In this document: positions 25,042 to 33,225 of the stretch, in pieces | How positions within the stretch are numbered: position 1 is the first letter of the stretch | Layout of the letters: each line of letters starts with the position of its first letter | Notes under the pieces: model-generated | Database searches by the model: none | Told to the model about the DNA's origin: nothing | The model's input: only the letters and a program-made list of their open reading frames with translations | Assembly: GCA_963677475.2 (NCBI GenBank) | Contig: CAXXQD010000015.1 | Location: forward strand, 310,001 to 374,000 | Source of the DNA: JABMQB01 sp963677475 | GTDB taxonomy: Bacteria; Bacteroidota; Bacteroidia; Bacteroidales; Prolixibacteraceae | Length of the DNA stretch: 64,000 bases | Reading direction: 5' to 3' | Translations under genes and position numbers: made by a program

Positions 25042-25605
25042 TTGAAATACCTTATTGCCGGGTTAGGTAACATAGGAAAAGAATACGAAAATACACGCCA
25101 CAACATAGGCTTTAAAATATTGGACGCTCTTGCTGATGCGTCCAATATTTCTTTTATGGATAAGCGTTATGGAATGGTTGCCGAATATAAATATAAAGCA
25201 AGGACCTTTATTTTATTAAAACCCTCCACCTTTATGAATTTAAGTGGAAGGGCGGTTAACTATTGGCTAAATAAAGAAAAAATCCCAACAGATAACCTTC
25301 TGGTACTTGTTGATGATATTGCACTTGATTTTGGCGTATTACGTGTCCGCGCTAAAGGTGGCGACGGAGGGCACAATGGCCTTCAAAATATTGGCCAGAA
25401 TATTGGAAATAAATATGCACGCATACGGTTTGGAATCGGTAATAATTTTTATCCGGGCTTCCAATCGGACTATGTGCTCTCAGAATGGACCAAAGAAGAA
25501 CAAAAAGAGTTGCCTTTTAAATACAATGACTGTATAGATATAATACATAGTTTTGGCACTATTGGTATCGAAAGGACGATGAATTTCTTCAACAAAAGAA
25601 AATAA
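25042..25605 (+). CDS. pth: Peptidyl-tRNA hydrolase
   Basis: A 187-residue enzyme that frees tRNA from stalled peptidyl-tRNA. LIAGLGNIGKEYENTRHNIGF carries the catalytic His (about residue 20), followed by KPSTFMNLSG (Asn) and VDDIALDFG and GGDGGHNGLQNI. The family's usual N terminus KYLIAGLGN begins right after TTG at 25042 and no in-frame ATG is nearby, so TTG is the probable start codon. The stop overlaps the next ATG by one base. Confidence 0.95.
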   Translation: MKYLIAGLGNIGKEYENTRHNIGFKILDALADASNISFMDKRYGMVAEYKYKARTFILLKPSTFMNLSGRAVNYWLNKEKIPTDNLLVLVDDIALDFGVLRVRAKGGDGGHNGLQNIGQNIGNKYARIRFGIGNNFYPGFQSDYVLSEWTKEEQKELPFKYNDCIDIIHSFGTIGIERTMNFFNKRK

Positions 25606-25982
25606 TGGGTTCCAATGTTCGTGTAGATAAGTGGTTATGGGCAGTACGTGTTTTTAAAACACGGAGCATGGCCAGTGAGGCATGTAAAAAAGGGCAGGTT
25701 ATTATTGACGGGATTGCTGTTAAACCATCGCGGACAATCAAAGAAAATGAAACTATCAAGGTTCGTAAATCTGGGATATACAGGACTTATCGGGTAAAAG
25801 CTTTAGTCGAAAAAAGAATGTCGGCAAAACTTGTGGAAGATTATTTAGCCGATGAAACATCTCAGGAAGAATTAGATATTCTTGAAAACCAAAAGAATTC
25901 GTTCTTTTTTAGCAGGCCAAAAGGGACCGGGAGGCCCACAAAAAAAGACCGCAGGGATATCGACAGGATGTTTGATGAATAA
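25605..25982 (+). CDS. S4-domain RNA-binding protein, Hsp15-like
   Basis: A 125-residue basic protein. S4 domain at about 1-60 (VRVDKWLWAVRVFKTRSMA; KKGQVIIDG; VKPSRTIKENETI), then a charged tail with RPKGTGRPTKKDRRDIDRMF, as in Hsp15/YrfH proteins, which bind free 50S subunits carrying nascent chains. That role matches the adjacent pth. It starts on the last base of the pth stop codon, so translation is coupled. Confidence 0.9.
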   Translation: MGSNVRVDKWLWAVRVFKTRSMASEACKKGQVIIDGIAVKPSRTIKENETIKVRKSGIYRTYRVKALVEKRMSAKLVEDYLADETSQEELDILENQKNSFFFSRPKGTGRPTKKDRRDIDRMFDE

Positions 25983-26001
25983 TAAACAAAAACAATTGTA
26001 A

Positions 26002-26541
26002 ATGCTGGTTGCTACTAAAAAAAGAAAAGAGAATATTGCCGAGTATATATTATATATGTTTCAGGTTGAAGACCTAATCCGGGCTTTTAAATTTGACACG
26101 AAAAAATTGGATGAGTTTGTTACTAAGCAATATGCAGGCTCAAACGTGCAGCAAAAAGAAATTCTTGCCTGGTACCACAACCTTTCTTTAATGATGGTGA
26201 AAGAAGGATTGAAGGAGAAAGGCCATTTGCAGTTTTTGGTGAACCTGATGAACGACCTCGAAAACTTTCACCTCAGAATTCTTCAGGAAAATGAGCAGGT
26301 CGAGTATATTGCTTTGTTTAAAACCATGGCTGGTATAATTCAGGAATTTAAAAGCAAAACTTCTCAGGATACAGGCGATGTTGTAGCTTGCATAAATGGT
26401 TTATACATGTACCTGATGTTAAAACTTCAGAAAAAACAAGTATCGCCTGAAACAGTGCAGGCAATGAAAGGATTTGGGAAATTACTTTCCAAACTTTCAG
26501 CATTGTACAACGATTTTGAACAAGGAAAGCTCGAGCTATAA
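26002..26541 (+). CDS. DUF4924 family protein
   Basis: A 179-residue all-helical cytosolic protein: NIAEYILYMFQVEDLIRAF at the start, MMVKEGLKEKGHLQFL in the middle, and a tail FGKLLSKLSALYNDFEQGKLEL. It matches DUF4924, a Bacteroidota-restricted family of unknown function. It follows the S4 protein by 19 bases on the same strand and overlaps the convergent DUF393 gene by 6 bases at the 3' end. Confidence 0.85.
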   Translation: MLVATKKRKENIAEYILYMFQVEDLIRAFKFDTKKLDEFVTKQYAGSNVQQKEILAWYHNLSLMMVKEGLKEKGHLQFLVNLMNDLENFHLRILQENEQVEYIALFKTMAGIIQEFKSKTSQDTGDVVACINGLYMYLMLKLQKKQVSPETVQAMKGFGKLLSKLSALYNDFEQGKLEL

Positions 26542-26952
26542 TTCCATGTCTGTTGGGAAAAGGTCTTTTTCATTTTCACCCGGGATCTTGCAATAATCCC
26601 TTTTGCCAAACCACTGATACCTGTTCCGTGCAATAAGGGCATACAACCAGTCCCTAAAACTTTTTGGGAAGTGTTTTGAGTAAAAGAATATCCTATATGG
26701 ATATGGCAGCTCCCCGCAAATTTGCAAAACAGCGTCTGATGCAAAAAACAGGATGCTTTTCTTTATAAAAATAATACTGTCAGTTTCAGAAGGGACCGGA
26801 AGATGGTTTGTTATCTTTTTCCCGAGATGCGACTGCAGGGCAACATATTTTAAATTCCTTTTTTTATCAATCCTGATTAAAAAATTAACCGATCCATTGC
26901 AAAAATTACAATAGCCATCAAAAAGTACAATGTTAAAATTTTGAAGCCCCAT
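26536..26952 (-). CDS. DUF393 / DCC1-like thiol-disulfide oxidoreductase
   Basis: A 138-residue protein with the family signature VLFDGYCNFCNGSVNFLIR near the N terminus (CxxC at about residues 15-18), followed by LKYVALQSHLGKK and DSIIFIKKSILFFASDAVLQI, then a YALIARNRYQWFG segment. This is the DCC1 (DUF393) family with a thioredoxin-like fold; substrates unknown. No signal peptide. It probably forms a leftward group with the DUF3078 and PLDc_N genes upstream. Confidence 0.9.
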   Translation of the reverse strand: MGLQNFNIVLFDGYCNFCNGSVNFLIRIDKKRNLKYVALQSHLGKKITNHLPVPSETDSIIFIKKSILFFASDAVLQICGELPYPYRIFFYSKHFPKSFRDWLYALIARNRYQWFGKRDYCKIPGENEKDLFPTDMEL

Positions 26953-27004
26953 TTTTTAGTAATCAAATCCCACTATCCATTCAACCGCCAATACCCCGAA
27001 AAGT

Positions 27005-27319
27005 TTAGCTTATATCCTGCAGTTTTTGGTGGCGTATAACTAAAAACATAATAATGCCTATTAAAGGGGCAAATATTAAAAGGCATATTAAAAGCATCTT
27101 TTCTGTTTGTGTAAGGAAAGTTGCTTTGATGGTAAAGTACATCGGGATTACCCAAAAAAGTAATGCAAGTATGGCGAATATCAAAAAAGGAATAACGGTC
27201 CATCCAATATTTCCGATTGTATTGACAGGCATATTCCAGTCAGTTACGGCATGTGCTTTATTATTAAAGCCTAATAAAATGCTAAAAAATAAAATGGTGA
27301 ATGCTTGAAGGATTTTCAT
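27005..27319 (-). CDS. PLDc_N-like small membrane protein
   Basis: A 104-residue protein with a cleavable or anchor signal (residues 1-24, ending AHAV) and two further helices (about 38-60 and 72-97). The second pair holds LLICLLIFAPLIGIIMFLVIR, the pattern of the phospholipase D nuclease N-terminal domain. That is a membrane module found alone in many small proteins. No catalytic part. Function unknown. Confidence 0.7.
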   Translation of the reverse strand: MKILQAFTILFFSILLGFNNKAHAVTDWNMPVNTIGNIGWTVIPFLIFAILALLFWVIPMYFTIKATFLTQTEKMLLICLLIFAPLIGIIMFLVIRHQKLQDIS

Positions 27320-27372
27320 TGTTGTAAGTTTTTATTTCCTTAAAAATAGGAATAACCTTCAACAAAAGAAAA

Positions 27373-29385
27373 TTAAATCCTTCTTGACCTGAAAACTTTT
27401 TTATTGATTTTATAAGTGAAACCAACCGTAATTAATTCTTTCAACTGAATCCTTGTTTCTTTTTGCGTACTCCCGTCCGGGTTTTTAAGTGCTTCACCGT
27501 TATCATCGTATTTGGTGAAGAGCACATTATCGTCATACAGCATGTGAAACATCAATTGCATATTTATGTGGTCTGTGAATTGCACCTTTAACTGGTTTTC
27601 CCAGTCGATATCAAATTTCGAAAAGGGGCTGGTGTAGTTTACAAACATTTTGTACTTGGTTTCATACGTAATGTTTTTATCGATTTCGTGCTTAAATTTT
27701 ACATCGGCGTTGAGACCAGGTTCCCAAAACCTTTTTTTCCCTTCGGCAACCCCAAAGTTTGTTTGGTCAATGTTAACCGTGTCCCTCACAAAAACAGTTT
27801 TTGAAGTGATTGGCGAGATAAAAACAGATAGGTTTTTATTGGGATTATAATCCAACCCAATCTTAAAAAGGGTTTTACTGGGTGCCAAGAAGCTGGAAAT
27901 CGGATTTTCCCTGTCAGGATATTTATACCCGTTAAAAAATTGGCTTTGGATATTTAGCTCCGCACTATAATACCATTTTTTAAAAGCGCTAACACCAAAA
28001 CGGGAAGTGAGTTCAAATTTATCGTCGTTTTTTTGGATACGGTTATCCGATCCATCCTGATTGCCAAGTTTTATCCACCCATTTCGAATTTCGCCTGAAT
28101 TTTCCCACTTAATTTTTTTATCCGAATAATTGGCAAATCCTTTTAAAACCATAAGCATAGATATAGCACTTTTACCCCCCTTTTTCCAGTTTTCCTGGTA
28201 GGTTTGGGTAAAGCCCAGATCCCCATTTCCGCCCATATTCCATGGCGTTTCAATCTTATATTTTGATTGCACTTTTTCCAGTTCGTATGAAGGGCCAAAG
28301 GTATTAAAGTCATGTTTTATGATTTCTTGTTGCGCAAAACGCTTAAAGGTAACACCATCATCAATTACCATCGAAATGCTGCTTTTGTCAGTGTTTTTTA
28401 CAAGCACACTTAAAGAATCGTTTTGCTCGTTTTTAAGCCAAATCCTGGTGTATGTTTGTTTGTTATCGTCCAGGGTGATTTGTGATTGTTTTCCGTTAAG
28501 GTTACTTAAATTGATCGTAGTTGTGTCAATAGAATTGGCGTATTCGGCTAAAACAGAAAGAATACCGGCAATTGAGTCATTTACATTTTTAACAACCGAG
28601 TCGTTATAAGCTTTTAAAACCGAATAATTATTCAGTGTAATCGAATCGCACAGCCTTTTAGACCGGATATCAATATCTTTCTGAATTAGGTTTTTGCGGT
28701 ACGTGAGTAAAATGGAATCGCGGTGTGCCCTGAGTATCGAATCGTTATAGGAAATACGTTTTGATTCTACATATTTTGCGCGGATACTGTCCATTTTTAC
28801 AATACGTTGGAAATCGAAAGCATTTTTAATACGGTTGTCCGAAATTACATCTAATTCCGCCAGGCTGTCAGGCAGGACATAAACCGAGTCGGTAAATAAG
28901 CGCATGCCTTGCCCAGGGGGGATCAACGCCAATCTGTTATCCAGATTATCCAATGCCTCGTTTGGAACGATAAGTTCTTTATTTGCATATTCTTCCAATA
29001 TATCTTCTTTGATCTGCTCCAATCTTGTTTGCTTCATTTGTTGGGAAACAAAACCTTTAACCTCAAGTGAATCAGGTACATTTCCAGGCAAGCGGTCTAC
29101 AAAATTTTTACCAGGATCAGCCGGGAGTGATCGTATATTATTTATAATTATATCAATAGGTTGGTCATTGACAAAATGGATTAACCCGTTCACATTTTCC
29201 CCAATTTTAGGATCGGATATGAGCCAGTCGTTTCCTGAGAAATATCGGTTGAGGTATTGAATATAATTTTGTACGGTACTGTCATTTGAACTAAAAATCA
29301 TTTGCTCATTGGCCATATCTTGAGCAACGGATTGTGTGAAATAGAGGGAAATCAAAAAGAATACGAGTTGCTTTTTTAGCGACAT
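27373..29385 (-). CDS. DUF3078 outer-membrane protein
   Basis: A 670-residue exported protein. Signal peptide 1-21 (ends SVAQD). Residues about 30-290 are polar with a long, possibly coiled-coil, Arg/Asp/Ser-rich stretch (SKRISYNDSILRAHRDSI). The C-terminal 300 residues form an outer-membrane barrel with NGDLGFTQTYQENWKKGGKS and SGEIRNGWIKLG, the hallmark of DUF3078. The last strand has an aromatic pattern but the chain ends in a basic tail (KKVFRSRRI) rather than Phe. Role unknown. Confidence 0.88.
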   Translation of the reverse strand: MSLKKQLVFFLISLYFTQSVAQDMANEQMIFSSNDSTVQNYIQYLNRYFSGNDWLISDPKIGENVNGLIHFVNDQPIDIIINNIRSLPADPGKNFVDRLPGNVPDSLEVKGFVSQQMKQTRLEQIKEDILEEYANKELIVPNEALDNLDNRLALIPPGQGMRLFTDSVYVLPDSLAELDVISDNRIKNAFDFQRIVKMDSIRAKYVESKRISYNDSILRAHRDSILLTYRKNLIQKDIDIRSKRLCDSITLNNYSVLKAYNDSVVKNVNDSIAGILSVLAEYANSIDTTTINLSNLNGKQSQITLDDNKQTYTRIWLKNEQNDSLSVLVKNTDKSSISMVIDDGVTFKRFAQQEIIKHDFNTFGPSYELEKVQSKYKIETPWNMGGNGDLGFTQTYQENWKKGGKSAISMLMVLKGFANYSDKKIKWENSGEIRNGWIKLGNQDGSDNRIQKNDDKFELTSRFGVSAFKKWYYSAELNIQSQFFNGYKYPDRENPISSFLAPSKTLFKIGLDYNPNKNLSVFISPITSKTVFVRDTVNIDQTNFGVAEGKKRFWEPGLNADVKFKHEIDKNITYETKYKMFVNYTSPFSKFDIDWENQLKVQFTDHINMQLMFHMLYDDNVLFTKYDDNGEALKNPDGSTQKETRIQLKELITVGFTYKINKKVFRSRRI

Positions 29386-29708
29386 ATTTTACTTTTCTTG
29401 TTAAAGGTTAATATCCTGCACCCGAAATTAGTTGGGATTATTGCAGATACTTTAGTTACTATAAATTTTTCTTCAAGTGACATGGATCTAGCTTTGTGTA
29501 ATGATAATTTCACTTTTTAAAATCCCATTGCACCGTACTTAAATCACATGCCTTTGTGTTAATTTAAATGTCATTCATCATATATACTTGAGTGTTTTCA
29601 ATGTATAGTGGTTTAGTTAATTATTTATTTTCAAACGAAAAGTTACTTCCATTGGTATGATGGACAAGCAAAAATTTTACCAAAATTTATGGATGCATAT
29701 GTTTGGGA
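29386..29708. other. Gene-free spacer between DUF3078 and the CYTH gene
   Basis: An A+T-rich stretch of 323 bases with stops in all frames. I see no RNA gene, repeat or strong hairpin. It must hold the promoter of the DUF3078 gene on the minus strand, but no convincing TAnnTTTG/TTTG pair could be fixed. Confidence 0.6.
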
Positions 29709-30173
29709 TTATTCCCATTTGGTATACGGGTGGTGTGCCAAGGAAGAATTATAGTACTTCCTATCTCCTGTAACTTCCTCTAGCACCCATTCAGGTTTAA
29801 TAACAGCTTCATTTTCATCGACCAATTCAATTTCTGCCATAATAAGCCCCCGGTTTTCGCCTAAAAACTCGTCCACTTCCCAGAGTTTGCCCTCAAACCT
29901 AATATAATGCCTGATTTTTTCCAAAGGAGGGAAAACAGCTATTTTTAACATATCAAAAGCATCGGGTAATGGAACCTGGTATTCAAATTCATCCCGTGTT
30001 ATTCCTGAGGTTTTTCCTTTAATGGTTATATATGCATTTTCACCAATTACCCTCACCCTAACAGTCCGTTCTGGATCAATCGATAAATACCCCTGGGTAA
30101 TGGCAAGTGCTTCTCCCTGCTTTATCCAACTATTTTGATCTACCAAAAACTTTCTTTCAATTTCTTTGCCCAT
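29709..30173 (-). CDS. CYTH domain protein (triphosphate tunnel metalloenzyme)
   Basis: A 154-residue protein with the defining ExExK at the N terminus (EIERKFLVD), followed by alternating charged strands: ERTVRVRVIGENAYITIKG, LWEVDEFLGENRGLIMAEIEL. These charged strands form the tunnel that binds triphosphates with Mg2+. Members act as inorganic triphosphatase, thiamine triphosphatase or adenylate cyclase; size and motifs suggest a triphosphatase but do not prove it. Single gene with no obvious operon partner. Confidence 0.92.
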   Translation of the reverse strand: MGKEIERKFLVDQNSWIKQGEALAITQGYLSIDPERTVRVRVIGENAYITIKGKTSGITRDEFEYQVPLPDAFDMLKIAVFPPLEKIRHYIRFEGKLWEVDEFLGENRGLIMAEIELVDENEAVIKPEWVLEEVTGDRKYYNSSLAHHPYTKWE

Positions 30174-30335
30174 AATTGTTTTATTTCAAAAATTAAAATT
30201 ACGTATATCCTCTACAAATTCTGCATGTTCACTCTTTTCATTCCACATATGCAGAATAAATTAATATTGATATAAAAAAATGAACTCAGTTATTGTTAAA
30301 TTCGTCAATTAACACAAAACAAGCGTACCCTTATT

Positions 30336-30890
30336 ATGTTTAGCAGATCAGAAGCATTAATTTTTTTGGATTCACATATCCAATCCGAGAATATGAGAAA
30401 ACATTGTTTGGCAGCCGAATCCGTAATGCGGGCGATTGCCATGCACTTAGGAAAAGATGAAGATGAGTGGGGACTTGCTGGGTTGCTCCATGATATTGAT
30501 ATTGAAATAACCAATGCAGACCCTTATACCCACGGTCCGTATGCCGAAAAAATGCTTGAAGGAAAACTTTCGGCAGAAGCAATTGATGCAATTGTTATGC
30601 ATAACGAAGTTGCAACCGGAAAAGAACGGTTTACCGAATTTCAGCACGCACTTGCGGCAGGTGAAACAATAACCGGGCTAATCACTGCTACTACACTTGT
30701 TTATCCCGACAAAAAACTGGCAAGTGTTAAGGCAAAATCAATTACAAAACGTATGAAACAAAAGGCTTTTGCTGCATCGGTTAAACGGGAGAACATTATG
30801 GAATGTGAAAAAATTGGGATACCAATCAACGAGTTTGCCCAACTTGCATTAACAGCAATGCAGAAGATTAGCAATGAATTGGGCTTGTAG
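30336..30890 (+). CDS. HD-domain metal-dependent phosphohydrolase-like protein
   Basis: A 184-residue soluble protein. The HD pattern is visible: MRKHCLAAESVMRAIA (first His), GLAGLLHDIDIE (HD pair at about 52-53), PYTHGPYAEKML and an Asp/His-containing DAIVMHNEV helix. This matches the short HDIG/HD phosphohydrolases, whose substrates are usually nucleotides or cyclic nucleotides; here unknown. It stands alone upstream of the ilv leader. Confidence 0.85.
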   Translation: MFSRSEALIFLDSHIQSENMRKHCLAAESVMRAIAMHLGKDEDEWGLAGLLHDIDIEITNADPYTHGPYAEKMLEGKLSAEAIDAIVMHNEVATGKERFTEFQHALAAGETITGLITATTLVYPDKKLASVKAKSITKRMKQKAFAASVKRENIMECEKIGIPINEFAQLALTAMQKISNELGL

Positions 30891-31063
30891 AAATATAAAA
30901 TCTGCTGATTTTTCCAATTATAAAATTCAAATATTCTTAAGAAATAGAATTGCAAGGATTTTTGAGCAATTATTAAAAATGACTTAAATCATATAAATTG
31001 AAAGTGGAAATAGACTTGTAGTTAATTTTTTATTTAAAAAACTGAATTTTACTTTCAAATCGT

Positions 31064-31093
31064 TTTGCATCTTAAAATTAATTTTTACTTTTG
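31064..31093 (+). promoter_or_regulatory. Promoter of the ilv leader and ilvDBN operon
   Basis: TTTG at 31064-31067, an 18-base spacer and TACTTTTG at 31086-31093, a close match to the Bacteroidota promoter. The leader peptide ATG follows 29 bases later. Confidence 0.75.
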
Positions 31094-31121
31094 CCAAGGT
31101 TGAAAAACAAGTAATAAAGAA

Positions 31122-31187
31122 ATGAAATTAGTATCTGTCATTATTCTAGTCGTTGTCGTGCTTCTTGGAAGATCTGAGAAAGGCTAG
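31122..31187 (+). CDS. ilv operon leader peptide
   Basis: A 21-codon reading frame. Of residues 3-15, twelve are Val, Ile or Leu (for example VIILVVVVLL), the exact products of the pathway encoded downstream; the last codons are GRSEKG and TAG. Codons 18-21 overlap the strand that forms the antiterminator. Promoter distance, amino acid content and RNA structure all agree with classical ribosome-mediated attenuation. It is too short for automatic gene finders. Confidence 0.88.
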   Translation: MKLVSVIILVVVVLLGRSEKG

Positions 31188-31246
31188 TTTATTGTATAGA
31201 TTAAAAATATTTAAGCCTTTCTCAGAAAACGAGAAAGGCTTTTTTC
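31173..31246 (+). promoter_or_regulatory. Transcription attenuator of ilvDBN
   Basis: Three mutually exclusive segments. Segment 2 (31173-31185, TCTGAGAAAGGCT) is perfectly complementary over 13 bases to segment 3 (31214-31226). Segment 3 can instead pair with segment 4 (31231-31241) in an 11-bp stem with a 7-base loop followed by T-rich sequence, an intrinsic terminator. A ribosome stalled on Val/Ile/Leu codons leaves segment 2 free and prevents termination; a ribosome reaching the stop covers it and permits termination. Confidence 0.9.
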
Positions 31247-31293
31247 TTGTAAGAATAAAATAAAGGACATAAAAGTATTTAAAGTACTACAAA

Positions 31294-33126
31294 ATGAAAA
31301 AGCAGCTAAGAAGTAATACAACCACGCAAGGTAGAAGGATGGCTGGGGCAAGAAGCCTCTGGCGCGCCAACGGAATGAAAGAAGAGCATTTTGGCAAACC
31401 AGTTATTGCCATTGTAAATTCATTCACTCAATTTGTCCCGGGGCATGTTCACCTTCACGAAATTGGGCAATACATAAAAGGGATTATTGAAAGCAAGGGT
31501 TGTTTTGCTGCCGAATTTAACACCATAGCAATTGATGATGGTATTGCAATGGGGCATGACGGCATGCTTTATTCGTTGCCTTCGCGCGATATTATTGCCG
31601 ATAGCGTTGAGTATATGTGCAATGGGCATAAAGTGGATGCAATGATTTGCATTTCGAATTGCGATAAAATTACCCCCGGAATGATGATGGCTGCAATGCG
31701 CCTGAATATCCCGGCAATTTTTGTATCTGGTGGTCCGATGGAGGCAGGCGAAGTTGATGGCAAATATTACGATTTGGTGGATGCCATGGTGATGGCTGCC
31801 GATGATTCTGTTGACGAAAGCAAATTGTCGGTTGTTGAACGCAATGCTTGTCCAACTTGTGGTTCTTGTTCTGGAATGTTTACGGCAAACTCCATGAACT
31901 GTTTGGCAGAAGCAATTGGAGTGGCGTTACCGGGCAACGGGACTATCGTTGCCACGCATGCAAACCGGAAAAGGCTTTTTGAAGATGCGGCCAATAGAAT
32001 TGTTGATGCAACCTATGCTTATTATAAAGATGGCGACGAAAGTGTATTGCCACGAAGTATTGCTACAAAAGATGCCTTCCGAAATGCCATGAAACTGGAC
32101 ATTGCAATGGGGGGGTCAACCAATACAGTGCTTCATCTGTTGGCAATTGCACACGAAGCAAATGTGGATTTTACCATGTCAGACATTGATGAACTTTCAC
32201 GTATTACACCAAACCTTTGTAAAGTTGCACCAAGCAGTTCATACCATGTTCAGGATGTAAATCGCGCTGGTGGAATCCTCGGAATTCTTGCAGAACTTGA
32301 CAGGGGCGGATTACTGGAAACCAGCGTTTCACGGGTCGATGGGCTCTCGTTGAAAGATGCACTGGAAAAATTTGACATAATAAACGAAGTGGTATCTGAA
32401 GAAGCAACAAAAAAATACAAATCAAGTCCGGGAGGAGGCAGGAACCTCGTTATGGGCTCACAGGAAAGTTATTATAAAGAATTGGATGCAGACCGTAAAA
32501 AAGGGTGCATAAGGAATATTGAAAATGCCTATAGCAAGGATGGTGGTTTGGCAGTTTTGTATGGAAATATTGCTTTAGATGGTTGTATTGTTAAAACAGC
32601 CGGGGTTGATGCTTCTATTTTGAAATTTACCGGAACAGCCAAGGTTTTTGATTCGCAGGAAGATGCATGTAACGGTATTTTGGGCGACAGTGTGCAGGCA
32701 GGCGATGTTATTATTATCCGTCACGAAGGGCCCAAAGGAGGGCCAGGGATGCAGGAAATGCTTTACCCAACATCTTATTTAAAGTCGGTTAAACTTGATA
32801 AAGCATGTGCTTTAATTACAGATGGAAGGTTCTCAGGAGGAACATCAGGTTTGTCTATTGGGCACGTTTCACCAGAAGCTGCCGCCGGTGGAGCAATTGG
32901 ACTGGTGCAGGATGGCGACAAAATTGAAATTAATATTCCCGAAAGGAAAATAAATATGCTGGTTTCTGAAGAGGAATTGGCTGAAAGGAGAAAAGCTGAG
33001 AACGCTAAAGGAAACGATGCTTGGAAGCCAGCTGTTGAACGCCCACGAAATGTAAGCAAAGCATTAAAAGCTTATGCAAGCCTTGTTTCATCATCGGATA
33101 AAGGGGCAATTAGGTTAATAGATTAA
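31294..33126 (+). CDS. ilvD: Dihydroxy-acid dehydratase
   Basis: A 610-residue iron-sulfur enzyme of the IlvD/Edd family, which dehydrates dihydroxy-isovalerate and dihydroxy-methylvalerate, the third common step of Val/Ile synthesis. Cluster ligands lie in ICISNCDKITPGM and CPTCGSCSGMFTANSM. GGSTNTVLHLLAI and DGRFSGGTSGLSIGHVSPEA are signature segments. The first residues QLRSNTTTQGRRMAGARSLWRA are typical of this enzyme, fixing the start. First structural gene after the attenuator. Confidence 0.97.
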   Translation: MKKQLRSNTTTQGRRMAGARSLWRANGMKEEHFGKPVIAIVNSFTQFVPGHVHLHEIGQYIKGIIESKGCFAAEFNTIAIDDGIAMGHDGMLYSLPSRDIIADSVEYMCNGHKVDAMICISNCDKITPGMMMAAMRLNIPAIFVSGGPMEAGEVDGKYYDLVDAMVMAADDSVDESKLSVVERNACPTCGSCSGMFTANSMNCLAEAIGVALPGNGTIVATHANRKRLFEDAANRIVDATYAYYKDGDESVLPRSIATKDAFRNAMKLDIAMGGSTNTVLHLLAIAHEANVDFTMSDIDELSRITPNLCKVAPSSSYHVQDVNRAGGILGILAELDRGGLLETSVSRVDGLSLKDALEKFDIINEVVSEEATKKYKSSPGGGRNLVMGSQESYYKELDADRKKGCIRNIENAYSKDGGLAVLYGNIALDGCIVKTAGVDASILKFTGTAKVFDSQEDACNGILGDSVQAGDVIIIRHEGPKGGPGMQEMLYPTSYLKSVKLDKACALITDGRFSGGTSGLSIGHVSPEAAAGGAIGLVQDGDKIEINIPERKINMLVSEEELAERRKAENAKGNDAWKPAVERPRNVSKALKAYASLVSSSDKGAIRLID

Positions 33127-33225
33127 AGGTTTCCGAAATCAAAATTATCGAGATTAGAAAATAATTGGTTGAAATATATGAAGCTTGGGGCTAAAAGCTC
33201 AAAGCGTGATGCTAAAATGATAAAC

